From the NCBI GenBank assembly GCA_003561595.1, contig PWWF01000059.1, positions 1 to 15,400 on the forward strand: a stretch of DNA of 15,400 bases. The letters run 5' to 3'. Below the pieces are notes generated by a model. That model saw nothing but the letters and a program-made list of their open reading frames with translations. It did no database searches and had not been told where the DNA came from. This document shows, piece by piece, positions 7,245 to 14,668 of the stretch. A program made the position numbers and the translations under genes. Positions within the stretch are counted from its first letter, which is position 1, and every line of letters starts with the position of its first letter. Source of the DNA: Paracoccaceae bacterium (GTDB lineage Bacteria > Pseudomonadota > Alphaproteobacteria > Rhodobacterales > Rhodobacteraceae).

Positions 7245-8537
7245 ATGAAACGAAGACATCTTTTGTTCGCCGGGGGTGTGGGTGCAGCGGCGGCGCTGGG
7301 GTGGGGCGCGCGTGGCCCGGCGATTGCAGCCGTTGACCGTGGCTTCAACCGCTTCGCGCTTGACCCTGATGCGCCCGAACCCGATGCCGCTGATCTTGAC
7401 GTGCACCAGAGCCTGTTTCTCGCCGATCTGCATGCCGATTGCCTGAAATGGGATCGCGATCTGTTGCAATGGTCCGAATATGGCCATGCTGATGTCCCGC
7501 GTCTGCATGCCGGGAATACGGCGCTGCAGGTCTTTGCCATGGTCACCCATTCGCCCGTGAATTTCCCGTGGCGCGACTGTCTCAGCGCCGATGCGCCCAA
7601 CCATGCGGCCTGGCTGGCCGCGTTGCAGGGGCGCCCCTTTCGCAGCGCGCGGGGGCGGGCCTTCTACCAGATGGACCTGTTCTGGAACGCGGTCCACCGC
7701 TCGCGCCTGTCGTCAGACACGCCCGAGATCCGCCCCATCCTCAATGCCTCGGAACTGCTGGCGCTGATCGAGGCGCGCAGCGCGGGCGCTTCGGTGATGG
7801 GCGGCATGCTCGCGCTCGAAGGCGGGCATTGGGTCGGCCAGTATGACCCCAGCCCCGGCGTCGTGTCGGCAGAGATCCGGCGACTCTATGATCGCGGGCT
7901 GCGGATTTTCGCACCCGTGCACCGCTTCGACAACCCACTGGGCGGCTCGTCCGAGGGGTGCGAACGCTACGGGCTGACACCAGCAGGGCGCGTGGCGCTT
8001 CAGGTCGCTGAAGAACAGGGCATGATGATCGACCTTGCCCACGCCTCCGAGGCGCTGATCCGCGATGCGTCAGAGCTGCTGCGCAATCCCTTCATCGTGT
8101 CGCATACCGGTGTGCGCGCAGTGTGCGAGGGGCTGCCCTGCCTGCCCGACCGCAACATGTCGGATGATTCGATCCGCGCCGTTCTGGATAGTGGGGGCCT
8201 GATCGGTGTCGGCTATTGGGGGCAGGCCGTGGGCGAAGGCGTGGCCAATATCCCGCGCGTGATGGAGTACATCATGGAAATGGCCGAACAGCGCGGGCTG
8301 AACGGGGCGGATCATGTCGCCCTGGGATCCGATTTCGATGGCTCGGTCGCCACGCAGATCTCGGCCAATGAATTGGGCGTGCTGACGGCGAGCTTGCGCC
8401 GCGCGGGGTTCGATGCCAGCATGATCGGGCGCATTGCCGGGCGCAATGTCTGCCGGTTGCTGGCAAGCGGCCTGCCCGGGGGCAGCCCGGTGATTGCCGA
8501 AAATATCGAACAGGCGCTGCAGAACAACTTTGTCTGA
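7245..8537 (+). CDS. Membrane dipeptidase, peptidase M19 family, exported
   Basis: This is a zinc-dependent dipeptidase of the renal dipeptidase (M19) family, 430 residues. The N-terminus MKRRHLLFAGGVGAAAALG has a twin arginine followed by a hydrophobic stretch, suggesting export, possibly by the Tat route. Metal-site residues fit the family: H63 and D65 (DLHADC), E192 (LEGGHWV), H266 (DLAHAS), H287 (SHTGV) and D363 (GSDFDG). Expected work is hydrolysis of dipeptides in the periplasm; relatives also act on D-amino-acid dipeptides, which cannot be told apart here. The only nearby ATG is 7245, yet no normal ribosome site precedes it: AGG ends 1 nt before the ATG. It converges with the DUF418 gene (30 bp between stops). 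Confidence 0.92.
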   Translation: MKRRHLLFAGGVGAAAALGWGARGPAIAAVDRGFNRFALDPDAPEPDAADLDVHQSLFLADLHADCLKWDRDLLQWSEYGHADVPRLHAGNTALQVFAMVTHSPVNFPWRDCLSADAPNHAAWLAALQGRPFRSARGRAFYQMDLFWNAVHRSRLSSDTPEIRPILNASELLALIEARSAGASVMGGMLALEGGHWVGQYDPSPGVVSAEIRRLYDRGLRIFAPVHRFDNPLGGSSEGCERYGLTPAGRVALQVAEEQGMMIDLAHASEALIRDASELLRNPFIVSHTGVRAVCEGLPCLPDRNMSDDSIRAVLDSGGLIGVGYWGQAVGEGVANIPRVMEYIMEMAEQRGLNGADHVALGSDFDGSVATQISANELGVLTASLRRAGFDASMIGRIAGRNVCRLLASGLPGGSPVIAENIEQALQNNFV

Positions 8538-8567
8538 GGCGGGTCCCGATCTGCTGAAACGGCCCGG

Positions 8568-9767
8568 TCAGCGGCGGCGCATGGGTTCCAGGCGCAGGCG
8601 GGTCAGGCAACGCCACAACCATTCCCACGGGCCTTGCCGGTAGCGGCGCAACCACAGCCGCGCGAAAATCAGCATCACCGCAAAGATCGCGGCGGCAATC
8701 AGGATCACGGTAAAGGTGCCGTGCCGTCCGATCTGGTTCAGCCCCCAGCCATAGAACACGAACTGCCCCAAGAGACCGCCCATCAGATAGCCCGTCAGCG
8801 CCATCGCCCCCAAGGGCGCCAGCAACGCCCGCACCCGCGCGCCGCGCCCGCTATCGAGCCATAGCGCCAGAAGTGCGACATAGCCCATGCCAACCAGCGC
8901 CTCGACATTCTTCAGAAGCAGGCCGCCGGGCACCAGAACCAGCCCTGTGCGATGGATCGCCTCCAGCGCCAGCCCACCGGCGACCAGACCCCAGCCCAGG
9001 GGCAGCAGCCAGTGCCGCACCTCGCCCAGCCGCGCGGGCAGATTGGCCAGCCCCGCCGCCAGCCCGACCAGAAACAGTGCGGCAAGCTGGGCGTAACGGA
9101 TCGCCCGCAACCCGCGCGATTCGCCATCGGCGCCGGTGAACAACGCCCAGTTATGCGCGATGGTCACAGCGGGGCGCGGATCGGCAAAGGCGCGCAGGCT
9201 TTGCAACTGATCCATCTCCAGCGGCGGGGTCGGCGCCTGGCCCAGCAGCGCATAGGCCATGGGCGGCACGATCAGCAAGGTGGCCGCCAGCCCCAGAATC
9301 ACCTTGATCGGCAACAGCGCCGCCACCGGCAACAGCAGCCCCAGCACCGCATAGGTCGTCAGGATATCGCCCCAGAAGAAGAACAGCGCATTCAGCAGCC
9401 CCAATCCATAGAGCAGCAGGATACGCCGCAGATAGACCGCGACCCAGGGCTCGCCCCGCGCCTGCATCCGGCGCATCAGCAGCGTGAAACTGACCCCGAA
9501 CATCAGCGAGAATGCCGAACGCGCCTTGCCCTCGACCAGCACCGACAACAGATAGGCCACCACCCGGTCGGCGGGGCCGTGGATCGCGGCGCGCATCTCG
9601 GGCGTCAGATAGGTCAGCCCGGCGATGGTCAGCATGTTGATGGTCAGCACACCAATCAGCGCCGCGGCCCGCGTCGCGTCAAGCGTGACGAGGCGATCAG
9701 CCGCTTGCGCCTTGCCCGGGGTCTTGCGGGGCGGTGGAACGGCTTTCGGGGCGGACGGACGTGACGT
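8568..9767 (-). CDS. DUF418 (YeiB-like) membrane protein, start codon abnormal
   Basis: This is a multi-helix inner-membrane protein of the DUF418/YeiB family, function unknown. The DUF418 domain in the C-terminal half includes GYVALLALWL and MALTGYLMGGLLGQF, and the protein ends in a basic tail. The first ordinary start is GTG at 9650, which gives 360 residues. The open frame continues upstream and encodes VTLDATRAAALIGVLTINM, matching the family's N-terminal LD-x-x-R motif and first helix (E. coli YeiB has VTLDFVRGVAILGIL). No ATG, GTG or TTG is in frame before the stop at 9786-9788. AAGAGG lies 6 nt before an in-frame ACG at 9765-9767, and starting there gives 399 residues, a usual family length. 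I give the extended bounds; translation from ACG, or a start-codon mutation, is inference. It follows rlmN on the same strand by 26 bp. Confidence 0.85.
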   Translation of the reverse strand, partial: TSRPSAPKAVPPPRKTPGKAQAADRLVTLDATRAAALIGVLTINMLTIAGLTYLTPEMRAAIHGPADRVVAYLLSVLVEGKARSAFSLMFGVSFTLLMRRMQARGEPWVAVYLRRILLLYGLGLLNALFFFWGDILTTYAVLGLLLPVAALLPIKVILGLAATLLIVPPMAYALLGQAPTPPLEMDQLQSLRAFADPRPAVTIAHNWALFTGADGESRGLRAIRYAQLAALFLVGLAAGLANLPARLGEVRHWLLPLGWGLVAGGLALEAIHRTGLVLVPGGLLLKNVEALVGMGYVALLALWLDSGRGARVRALLAPLGAMALTGYLMGGLLGQFVFYGWGLNQIGRHGTFTVILIAAAIFAVMLIFARLWLRRYRQGPWEWLWRCLTRLRLEPMRRR

Positions 9768-9793
9768 GACGTGCCTCTTGCAGGGTCAGTGTG

Positions 9794-10987
9794 TCAGGGG
9801 CGCGAGGGGGCAATCCCGGCCTCGGCGGCGATCTGTGCGGCAGGGCGGCGCGCGCGCTCGGTCGCGGATTTCAACTGTCCGCAGGCGGCCATGATATCCT
9901 CGCCGCGCGGGGTGCGGATGGGGCTGGCATAGCCCGCCTTGTGCACAATATCGGCAAATGCCTCGATCCGTGCCCAGTCCGAACGCTCATAAGGCGCGCC
10001 GGGCCATTCATTGAACGGGATCAGGTTGATCTTGGCCGGGATGCCCGCGATCAGCCGCACCAGACGCCGCGCATCGGCATCCGAATCATTCACGCCCTTG
10101 AGCATGACATATTCAAAGGTGATCCGTTCGGAATTGGACAGGCGCGGGTAGTCGCGCAGCGCATCCAGCAGTGTCTGGATATTCCAGCGCTTGTTGATCG
10201 GCACCAGCCGGTCGCGCACCTCATCCGTGGTGGCGTGGAACGACACCGCCAGCAGGCAACCGATCTCGCTGGCCGTGCGCGCGATCTCGGGCACGACACC
10301 CGATGTGGACAGCGTGATGCGGCGGCGCGAGATCGACAGCCCTTCGCCATCCATCACCACCTTCATCGCGTCGCGCACATTGTCGAAATTATAGAGCGGC
10401 TCACCCATGCCCATCAGCACCACATTGCTGACCAGCCGCGTTTCATCGCGCGGGGCGCCCGGAACGGGCCATTCGCCCAGATCGTCGCGCGCGACCAGCA
10501 CCTGGCCCACAATCTCGGCGGGGGTCAGGTTGCGCACCAGTTTCTGCGTGCCGGTATGGCAGAAGGAACAGGTGAGCGTGCAGCCGACCTGGCTGGAAAT
10601 GCACAACGTGCCACGGCTTTCCTCGGGGATATAGACGGCCTCGACCTCATGCCCGCCCGCAATGCGCAGCAGATATTTGCGCGTCCCGTCATCCGAGATC
10701 TGGCGCGACACGATCTCGGGGCGGGCAATGGTGAAATGCCGGGCCAGTTGCGCGCGATACGCCTTGGCCAGATTGGTCATCGCGTCGAAATCCTGCGCGC
10801 CCCAATGGTAGATCCATTGCCAGATCTGGCCCACGCGCATCCTGGCCTGCCGCTCGGGCGTGCCCATTGCGATCAGGGCCTCCATCATCTGCGCGCGGGT
10901 CAGGCCCACCAGATTGCGCAGCCCGTCCTCGGGCAGTTTGCGCGGCAGGGTCAGGACATCCTGCGTGATCGGGGGGGTCGCACTCAT
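9794..10987 (-). CDS. rlmN: Dual-specificity 23S rRNA/tRNA adenine-C2 methyltransferase RlmN
   Basis: This radical SAM enzyme methylates C2 of A2503 in 23S rRNA and A37 in some tRNAs. With the ATG at 10987 it is 397 residues; GAGAGG lies 5 nt upstream, which decides this start over a TTG 69 nt further out. The cluster motif CTLTCSFC supplies C136, C140 and C143, and the two catalytic cysteines correspond to C129 ([10 protein letters not shown]) and C369 (MAACGQL). [21 protein letters not shown] and [13 protein letters not shown] are typical of the family. The last 20 residues are Ala/Arg-rich. It is 26 bp upstream of the DUF418 frame and downstream of the IalB-like gene, from which a hairpin separates it. 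Confidence 0.97.
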   Translation of the reverse strand: MSATPPITQDVLTLPRKLPEDGLRNLVGLTRAQMMEALIAMGTPERQARMRVGQIWQWIYHWGAQDFDAMTNLAKAYRAQLARHFTIARPEIVSRQISDDGTRKYLLRIAGGHEVEAVYIPEESRGTLCISSQVGCTLTCSFCHTGTQKLVRNLTPAEIVGQVLVARDDLGEWPVPGAPRDETRLVSNVVLMGMGEPLYNFDNVRDAMKVVMDGEGLSISRRRITLSTSGVVPEIARTASEIGCLLAVSFHATTDEVRDRLVPINKRWNIQTLLDALRDYPRLSNSERITFEYVMLKGVNDSDADARRLVRLIAGIPAKINLIPFNEWPGAPYERSDWARIEAFADIVHKAGYASPIRTPRGEDIMAACGQLKSATERARRPAAQIAAEAGIAPSRP

Positions 10988-11026
10988 CTGGGCCTCTCGG
11001 GGTTTTCTTGACCACATATAACAAGA

Positions 11027-11052
11027 CCGCCCGGCTTTGACAGCCCGGGCGG
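11027..11052 (-). terminator. Terminator after the IalB-family gene
   Basis: Read on the minus strand, CCGCCCGG and CCGGGCGG form an 8-bp GC stem with a 10-nt loop, followed by TCTTGTTATAT. It lies about 20 bp past the IalB-family stop and ahead of rlmN, so it probably separates the two transcripts. Confidence 0.65.
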
Positions 11053-11074
11053 CCAAATCAGTGCGGTGCTGTGT

Positions 11075-11602
11075 TCAGTCTTCAGCGCATTGGCGCTGTG
11101 CTTCCTCGGTCGCGGCAGTGAACCCGAACAGCGAGAACGTGTCCTTCGTGTCGGTTCCGCGCGACGACCGCGCGACCAGCTCGGCCTCTGCCCCGGCGCG
11201 CATGGCTGCCAGAATACGCTGGTCTTCCTCGGACGATCCGGCCCACGCCCACTGGTCATCCACAAACAACTGGAATTCATTCGATCCAATGGTCAGCGCC
11301 ACAGTCGAATCGCCCGCGAACGGGTATCCACCGGTAAAGGAGATCTCTGGCGTGCTGCTGCCCGGACGGTAGGTCGCAAACAGCAGGATATCGCCGCGAT
11401 TCACCTGCACAGGCTGTCCGTTACGGGTGTTCAGCGTTTCCTTGGGTGCCGATACGGCCCAGCACTCGCGGGGGCTGTCCTCGACGAACACGCTCCAATC
11501 CGTATCGGCAGCGACACGGTTGCTCGATTCCTGCGCCTGCGCGCCCAGCCCTGCAAATGCCGCGACAGCGGCCACGGCTCCAATTCTGCCAAATGACGTC
11601 AT
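11075..11602 (-). CDS. Invasion-associated locus B (IalB) family secreted protein
   Basis: This is a 175-residue exported protein of the IalB family. A signal peptide (MTSFGRIGAVAAVAAFAGLG, cleavage likely after AQA near residue 23) is followed by the family core: WSVFVEDSPRECWAVSAP, NTRNGQPVQVNRGDILLF, ATYRPG, EISFTGGYPF and the C-terminal FGFTAATEEAQRQC. Cysteines in ECWAVS and near the end could form a disulfide. IalB is named from Bartonella, where it aids red-cell invasion. In free-living alphaproteobacteria, members are common and the role is unknown. The ATG at 11602 fits the signal peptide; GGAGG lies 11 nt upstream. It is divergent from the asparaginase and ends at a hairpin. Confidence 0.88.
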   Translation of the reverse strand: MTSFGRIGAVAAVAAFAGLGAQAQESSNRVAADTDWSVFVEDSPRECWAVSAPKETLNTRNGQPVQVNRGDILLFATYRPGSSTPEISFTGGYPFAGDSTVALTIGSNEFQLFVDDQWAWAGSSEEDQRILAAMRAGAEAELVARSSRGTDTKDTFSLFGFTAATEEAQRQCAED

Positions 11603-11775
11603 GTGCTCTATCGCCTCCAATTGACCCGGCCCGGAATTTGCGTCACCCACACCCGGAAGATGTGGCATGTCGCGCCTGTAGCTGTAATTCTTAGCGCCTG
11701 CGCCGGGAAAGTTCAAAGCCCTGATGGCGAAAAATCGCGCAGGCGTGAGCGGTCGTGCTACAGGAGTGATCGGGA

Positions 11776-12810
11776 ATGAGGGACGGAATGCAGACAATGT
11801 CCAAAATGGACTCGGTGGCCAATGTGGGCTCGGGCGCAGTGCCGCTGGTGGAATTATGGCGCGGTGATCTGCTGGAAAGCCTGCATCGCGGTCATGCGGT
11901 GGTCGCGCGCGCCTCGGGTGAGGTGGTCGAGGCCTGGGGCCGTGCCGACGCGCTGATCTACCCGCGCTCGAGCTGCAAGATGGTCCAGGCATTGCCGCTG
12001 CTGGAATCGGGCGCCGGGCGTGACCTGGGGCGCGAGCATCTGGCGCTGGCCTGCGCCTCGCATCAGGGGGGGCGCATTCATGTCGAACGTGTCGCGCGCT
12101 GGCTGGGGGATCTGGGCCTGTCCGAGGGCGATCTGCGCTGCGGCTGTCAGGACGCGCAGGACATCGAGGAACGCGACCGTCTGGTGCGCGCGGGCGCTGC
12201 GGCGGGCCAGCTGCACAATAACTGCTCGGGCAAGCATGCGGGGTTTCTGACCCTGAATCAGCATCTTGGCGGCGATTCTGAATATGTGACCCCCGATCAT
12301 CCCGTGCAAATTGCCGTGCGCACCGCGTTCGAGGAGGTGACGGAGATGCCCTCGCCCGGTTACGGGATCGACGGGTGTTCGGCCCCGAATTTCGCCACCA
12401 CGGTCGCGGCGCTGGCGGGTGGCATGGCGCGTTTTGCCAGCGCGGGGGACGGGAACGCCCGCAGCCGCGCCATGGTGCGCCTGCGCGAAGCGATGATGGC
12501 CCATCCCGATCTGGTCGCAGGTGAAACCCGCGCCTGCACCGAGTTGATGCGCGCCATGGACGGGCGTGCGGCCATCAAGACCGGGGCCGAGGCCGTTTTC
12601 GTGGCCATCCTGCCACAGGCGGGGCTGGGGATCGCGCTCAAGATCGTGGATGGCGGCGTGCGCGCCGCCGAGGCCGCCATCACGGCGCTGCTGATTCGTC
12701 ACGGCGCGCTGGCAGCGGATCATCCGGTCGTCGCCCGCTATATCGGCCCCACACGCAACCGGCGCGATATCGTGACCGGTGAAACGCGCCTCGCGCCGGG
12801 CTTTGCCTGA
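11776..12810 (+). CDS. L-asparaginase, Rhizobium etli type (asparaginase II family)
   Basis: This enzyme should hydrolyse L-asparagine to aspartate and ammonia. It belongs to the asparaginase_II family (ReAV-like), unrelated to the E. coli AnsA/AnsB fold. It is 344 residues. Motifs match the serine-lysine site, RSSCKMVQALPLLESG (S65, K68), and the zinc/cysteine region, NNCSGKHAGFLT (C150, K153), with D199 in GYGIDGCSAPNF. Four ATGs occur in the first 11 codons. I use 11776, with AGGAG 9 nt upstream; 11788 and 11797 are possible. No signal peptide is seen, so it is probably cytoplasmic. The 173 bp shared with the divergent IalB-family gene must hold both promoters, but I could not assign boxes with confidence. 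Confidence 0.9.
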   Translation: MRDGMQTMSKMDSVANVGSGAVPLVELWRGDLLESLHRGHAVVARASGEVVEAWGRADALIYPRSSCKMVQALPLLESGAGRDLGREHLALACASHQGGRIHVERVARWLGDLGLSEGDLRCGCQDAQDIEERDRLVRAGAAAGQLHNNCSGKHAGFLTLNQHLGGDSEYVTPDHPVQIAVRTAFEEVTEMPSPGYGIDGCSAPNFATTVAALAGGMARFASAGDGNARSRAMVRLREAMMAHPDLVAGETRACTELMRAMDGRAAIKTGAEAVFVAILPQAGLGIALKIVDGGVRAAEAAITALLIRHGALAADHPVVARYIGPTRNRRDIVTGETRLAPGFA

Positions 12811-12840
12811 CCAGCATGTGATCGCGCAAATGGTGCTGCA

Positions 12841-12874
12841 CTGCGGCAAGCGGGTTTTCCTGCCCGCAGGCTTG
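12841..12874 (+). other. Possible hairpin between asparaginase and the 95-aa gene
   Basis: GCGGG (12850-12854) and CCCGC (12863-12867) pair around an 8-nt loop; alternative pairings use CTGCGG with CCGCAG, or CAAGC with GCTTG. No T-run follows directly, although GGGGTTTTAG lies about 10 nt on. This could be a weak terminator for the asparaginase gene. Confidence 0.3.
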
Positions 12875-12912
12875 GTATACGCAGGGGTTTTAGCACAAGA
12901 TGGGGATCTGCA

Positions 12913-13200
12913 ATGTTCAAGTTTCTGTTCGGCTCGAAATCCGACGCTCCGGCGGTCAAGCGCGAGACACAGCGCGAAACCGTGACCCGCGCCCTGCGCG
13001 AGGTGAACGAGATCATGGCAGAACTGGACCCCAAGCCCCGCATCACGATCTATCCCGAAGAGGGCACGCTGAGCATAGAGTTGCCAGAACAGATGCCCGA
13101 TGAGGCCAAGGCCCTGCCCGCGCCCGAAGCGAAAGCCAAGGCACCAGAGGAACTGTCCGCGCCGGAATCGTCCGAAAAGCCCAACGCCAGCGCGGCCTGA
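12913..13200 (+). CDS. Hypothetical protein, 95 aa
   Basis: I do not recognise this protein. It starts MFKFLFGSKSDAP and has a charged, probably helical part (TQRETVTRALREVNEIMAEL, about 20-39). A short stretch likely to be beta follows (RITIYPEEGTLSIELPE), then an Ala/Pro/Glu/Lys-rich, probably disordered tail (65-95). There is no membrane segment or clear signal peptide. Coding is supported by GC-rich third positions and a plausible start, though the purine run GGGGA before the ATG is a poor ribosome site. It lies 102 bp after the asparaginase and 77 bp before the sulfhydrylase gene, so it may be a small independent gene. Confidence 0.65.
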   Translation: MFKFLFGSKSDAPAVKRETQRETVTRALREVNEIMAELDPKPRITIYPEEGTLSIELPEQMPDEAKALPAPEAKAKAPEELSAPESSEKPNASAA

Positions 13201-13277
13201 GCGGCGATCTCGGGCCTTGCCCTGCATCCGGTGCTGGCGTAGCGTCACGGCCAATTTCCGAAGGGCAGGAGGACCCG

Positions 13278-14564
13278 ATGGCTGACAAGACACCCGATTT
13301 CGAGACGCTTCAGATTCATGCAGGCGCGCGGCCCGACCCGGCGACGGGCGCGCGGCAGGTGCCGATCTATCAGACGACATCCTATGTGTTCCGCGACGCA
13401 GATCATGCCGCAGCCCTCTTCAACCTGCAGGAAGTGGGGTATATCTATTCGCGCCTGACCAACCCCACCGTGGCCGCGCTGCAGGAACGCATGGCCGCAC
13501 TCGAAGGGGGCGCAGGGGCTGTCTGCTGCTCGTCCGGGCATGGCGCGCAGATCATGGCGCTGTTCCCGCTGATGGGGCCGGGGCTGAACATCGTGTCGTC
13601 CAACCGGCTTTATGGTGGCACGGTCACGCAATTCAGCCAGACGATCAAGCGCTTCGGCTGGTCAGCAAGATTTGTCGATACCGACGATCTGGACGCGGTC
13701 GAGGCTGCGATTGACGAGAATACCCGCGCCATATTCTGTGAATCCATCGCCAATCCGGGCGGCTATATCACCGATCTCGACGCGCTGGCCGCAATCGCGG
13801 ATCGCAACGGCATTCCGCTGATCGTGGATAACACCACCGCCACCCCCTATCTGTGCCGCCCCATTGAACACGGCGCGACGCTGGTCGTGCATTCGCTGAC
13901 CAAATATCTGACCGGCAATGGCACTGTGACCGGCGGGGTGATCGTCGATTCGGGCACGTTCAACTGGTCGAATGGCAAATTCCCCGCCATGTCGGAACCC
14001 GAACCCGCCTATCACGGCCTGAAATTCCATGAGACCTTTGGCCCGCTGGCCTTTACCTTCAACTCCATCGCCATCGGCCTGCGCGATCTGGGCATGACGC
14101 TGAACCCGCAGGCAGCACATTACACGCTACTTGGGATCGAGACGCTCAGCCTGCGCATGGACAAGCACTGCGCCAATGCCGTCAAGGTTGCCGAATGGCT
14201 GGAGCGCGATCCCCGCGTGGCATATGTCACCTATGCGGGGCTGCCTTCATCGCCCTATCATCACCGGATGGCGCAGATCTGCCCGAAAGGGGCGTCCTCG
14301 CTTTTCACCTTCTCGCTCAAGGCCGGGTATGAGGCCTGTGTCAAGCTGATCGATTCGGTCAATCTGCTCAGCCATGTGGCCAATCTGGGCGATACGCGTT
14401 CGCTGATCATCCATTCGGCCTCGACCACGCATCGGCAACTGACCGAAGAACAGCAGATCGCCGCTGGTGCCGCCCCCGATGTGGTGCGGCTGTCCATCGG
14501 GCTGGAAAATGCCGATGACATCATCGCCGATCTGGATCAGGCCCTGACCGCGGCGGGCGCGTGA
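13278..14564 (+). CDS. O-acetylhomoserine aminocarboxypropyltransferase (sulfhydrylase)
   Basis: This is a PLP-dependent enzyme of the Cys/Met metabolism family that joins sulfide (or methanethiol) to O-acetylhomoserine to make homocysteine (or methionine). It is 428 residues, as usual for the MetY group. The PLP lysine is K209 in HSLTKYLTGNGTVTGG; the long segment after it (GVIVDSGTFNW) is characteristic of MetY and absent from the shorter MetB/MetC/MetZ proteins. QTTSYVF, YSRLTNPT, LEGGAGAVCCSSGHGA and VDNTTATP are also present. AGGAGG lies 5 nt before the ATG. It appears to be a single gene followed by a hairpin. MetZ is a less likely alternative. Confidence 0.93.
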   Translation: MADKTPDFETLQIHAGARPDPATGARQVPIYQTTSYVFRDADHAAALFNLQEVGYIYSRLTNPTVAALQERMAALEGGAGAVCCSSGHGAQIMALFPLMGPGLNIVSSNRLYGGTVTQFSQTIKRFGWSARFVDTDDLDAVEAAIDENTRAIFCESIANPGGYITDLDALAAIADRNGIPLIVDNTTATPYLCRPIEHGATLVVHSLTKYLTGNGTVTGGVIVDSGTFNWSNGKFPAMSEPEPAYHGLKFHETFGPLAFTFNSIAIGLRDLGMTLNPQAAHYTLLGIETLSLRMDKHCANAVKVAEWLERDPRVAYVTYAGLPSSPYHHRMAQICPKGASSLFTFSLKAGYEACVKLIDSVNLLSHVANLGDTRSLIIHSASTTHRQLTEEQQIAAGAAPDVVRLSIGLENADDIIADLDQALTAAGA

Positions 14565-14607
14565 CGCGGCCCGCAACATCAGGCGATTGGGCGATTTTTC
14601 GCGTCCT

Positions 14608-14642
14608 GAAACGGGGGTCAGGGTTTTGTGACTCCCCGTTTC
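14608..14642. terminator. Strong hairpin between the sulfhydrylase and the last gene
   Basis: GAAACGGGG-GTCA (14608-14620) pairs with TGAC-T-CCCCGTTTC (14629-14642), giving a 13-bp stem with one bulged T and an 8-nt loop. It begins 43 nt past the sulfhydrylase stop and ends 26 nt before the next ATG. There is no T-run on either side, so it may be a factor-assisted terminator or a leader structure of the following gene. Confidence 0.55.
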
Positions 14643-14668
14643 TGCAAAACCTGTGCTAAAGGCAAGGC

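Noticed and set aside
8952..9764. 270-codon plus-strand open frame opposite the DUF418 gene
   Set aside because: Gln/Arg/His-rich composition typical of an antisense shadow; the minus strand encodes clear membrane helices.
9791..11011. 406-codon plus-strand open frame
   Set aside because: It lies antisense to rlmN, whose radical SAM motifs are intact, and reads as His/Arg/Gln-rich shadow protein.
11037..11042. Perfect TTGACA -35 box on the plus strand
   Set aside because: It lies in the loop region of the terminator hairpin, has no -10 partner at the right distance, and no plus-strand gene follows nearby.
11603..11992. N-terminal extension of the IalB-family protein to 305 residues
   Set aside because: It would bury the signal peptide and overlap the divergent asparaginase gene; the ATG at 11602 begins exactly at the signal peptide.
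11854..13380. 508-codon minus-strand open frame
   Set aside because: It runs antisense to the asparaginase and the next two genes and has no family motifs; long shadow frames are expected at this GC content.
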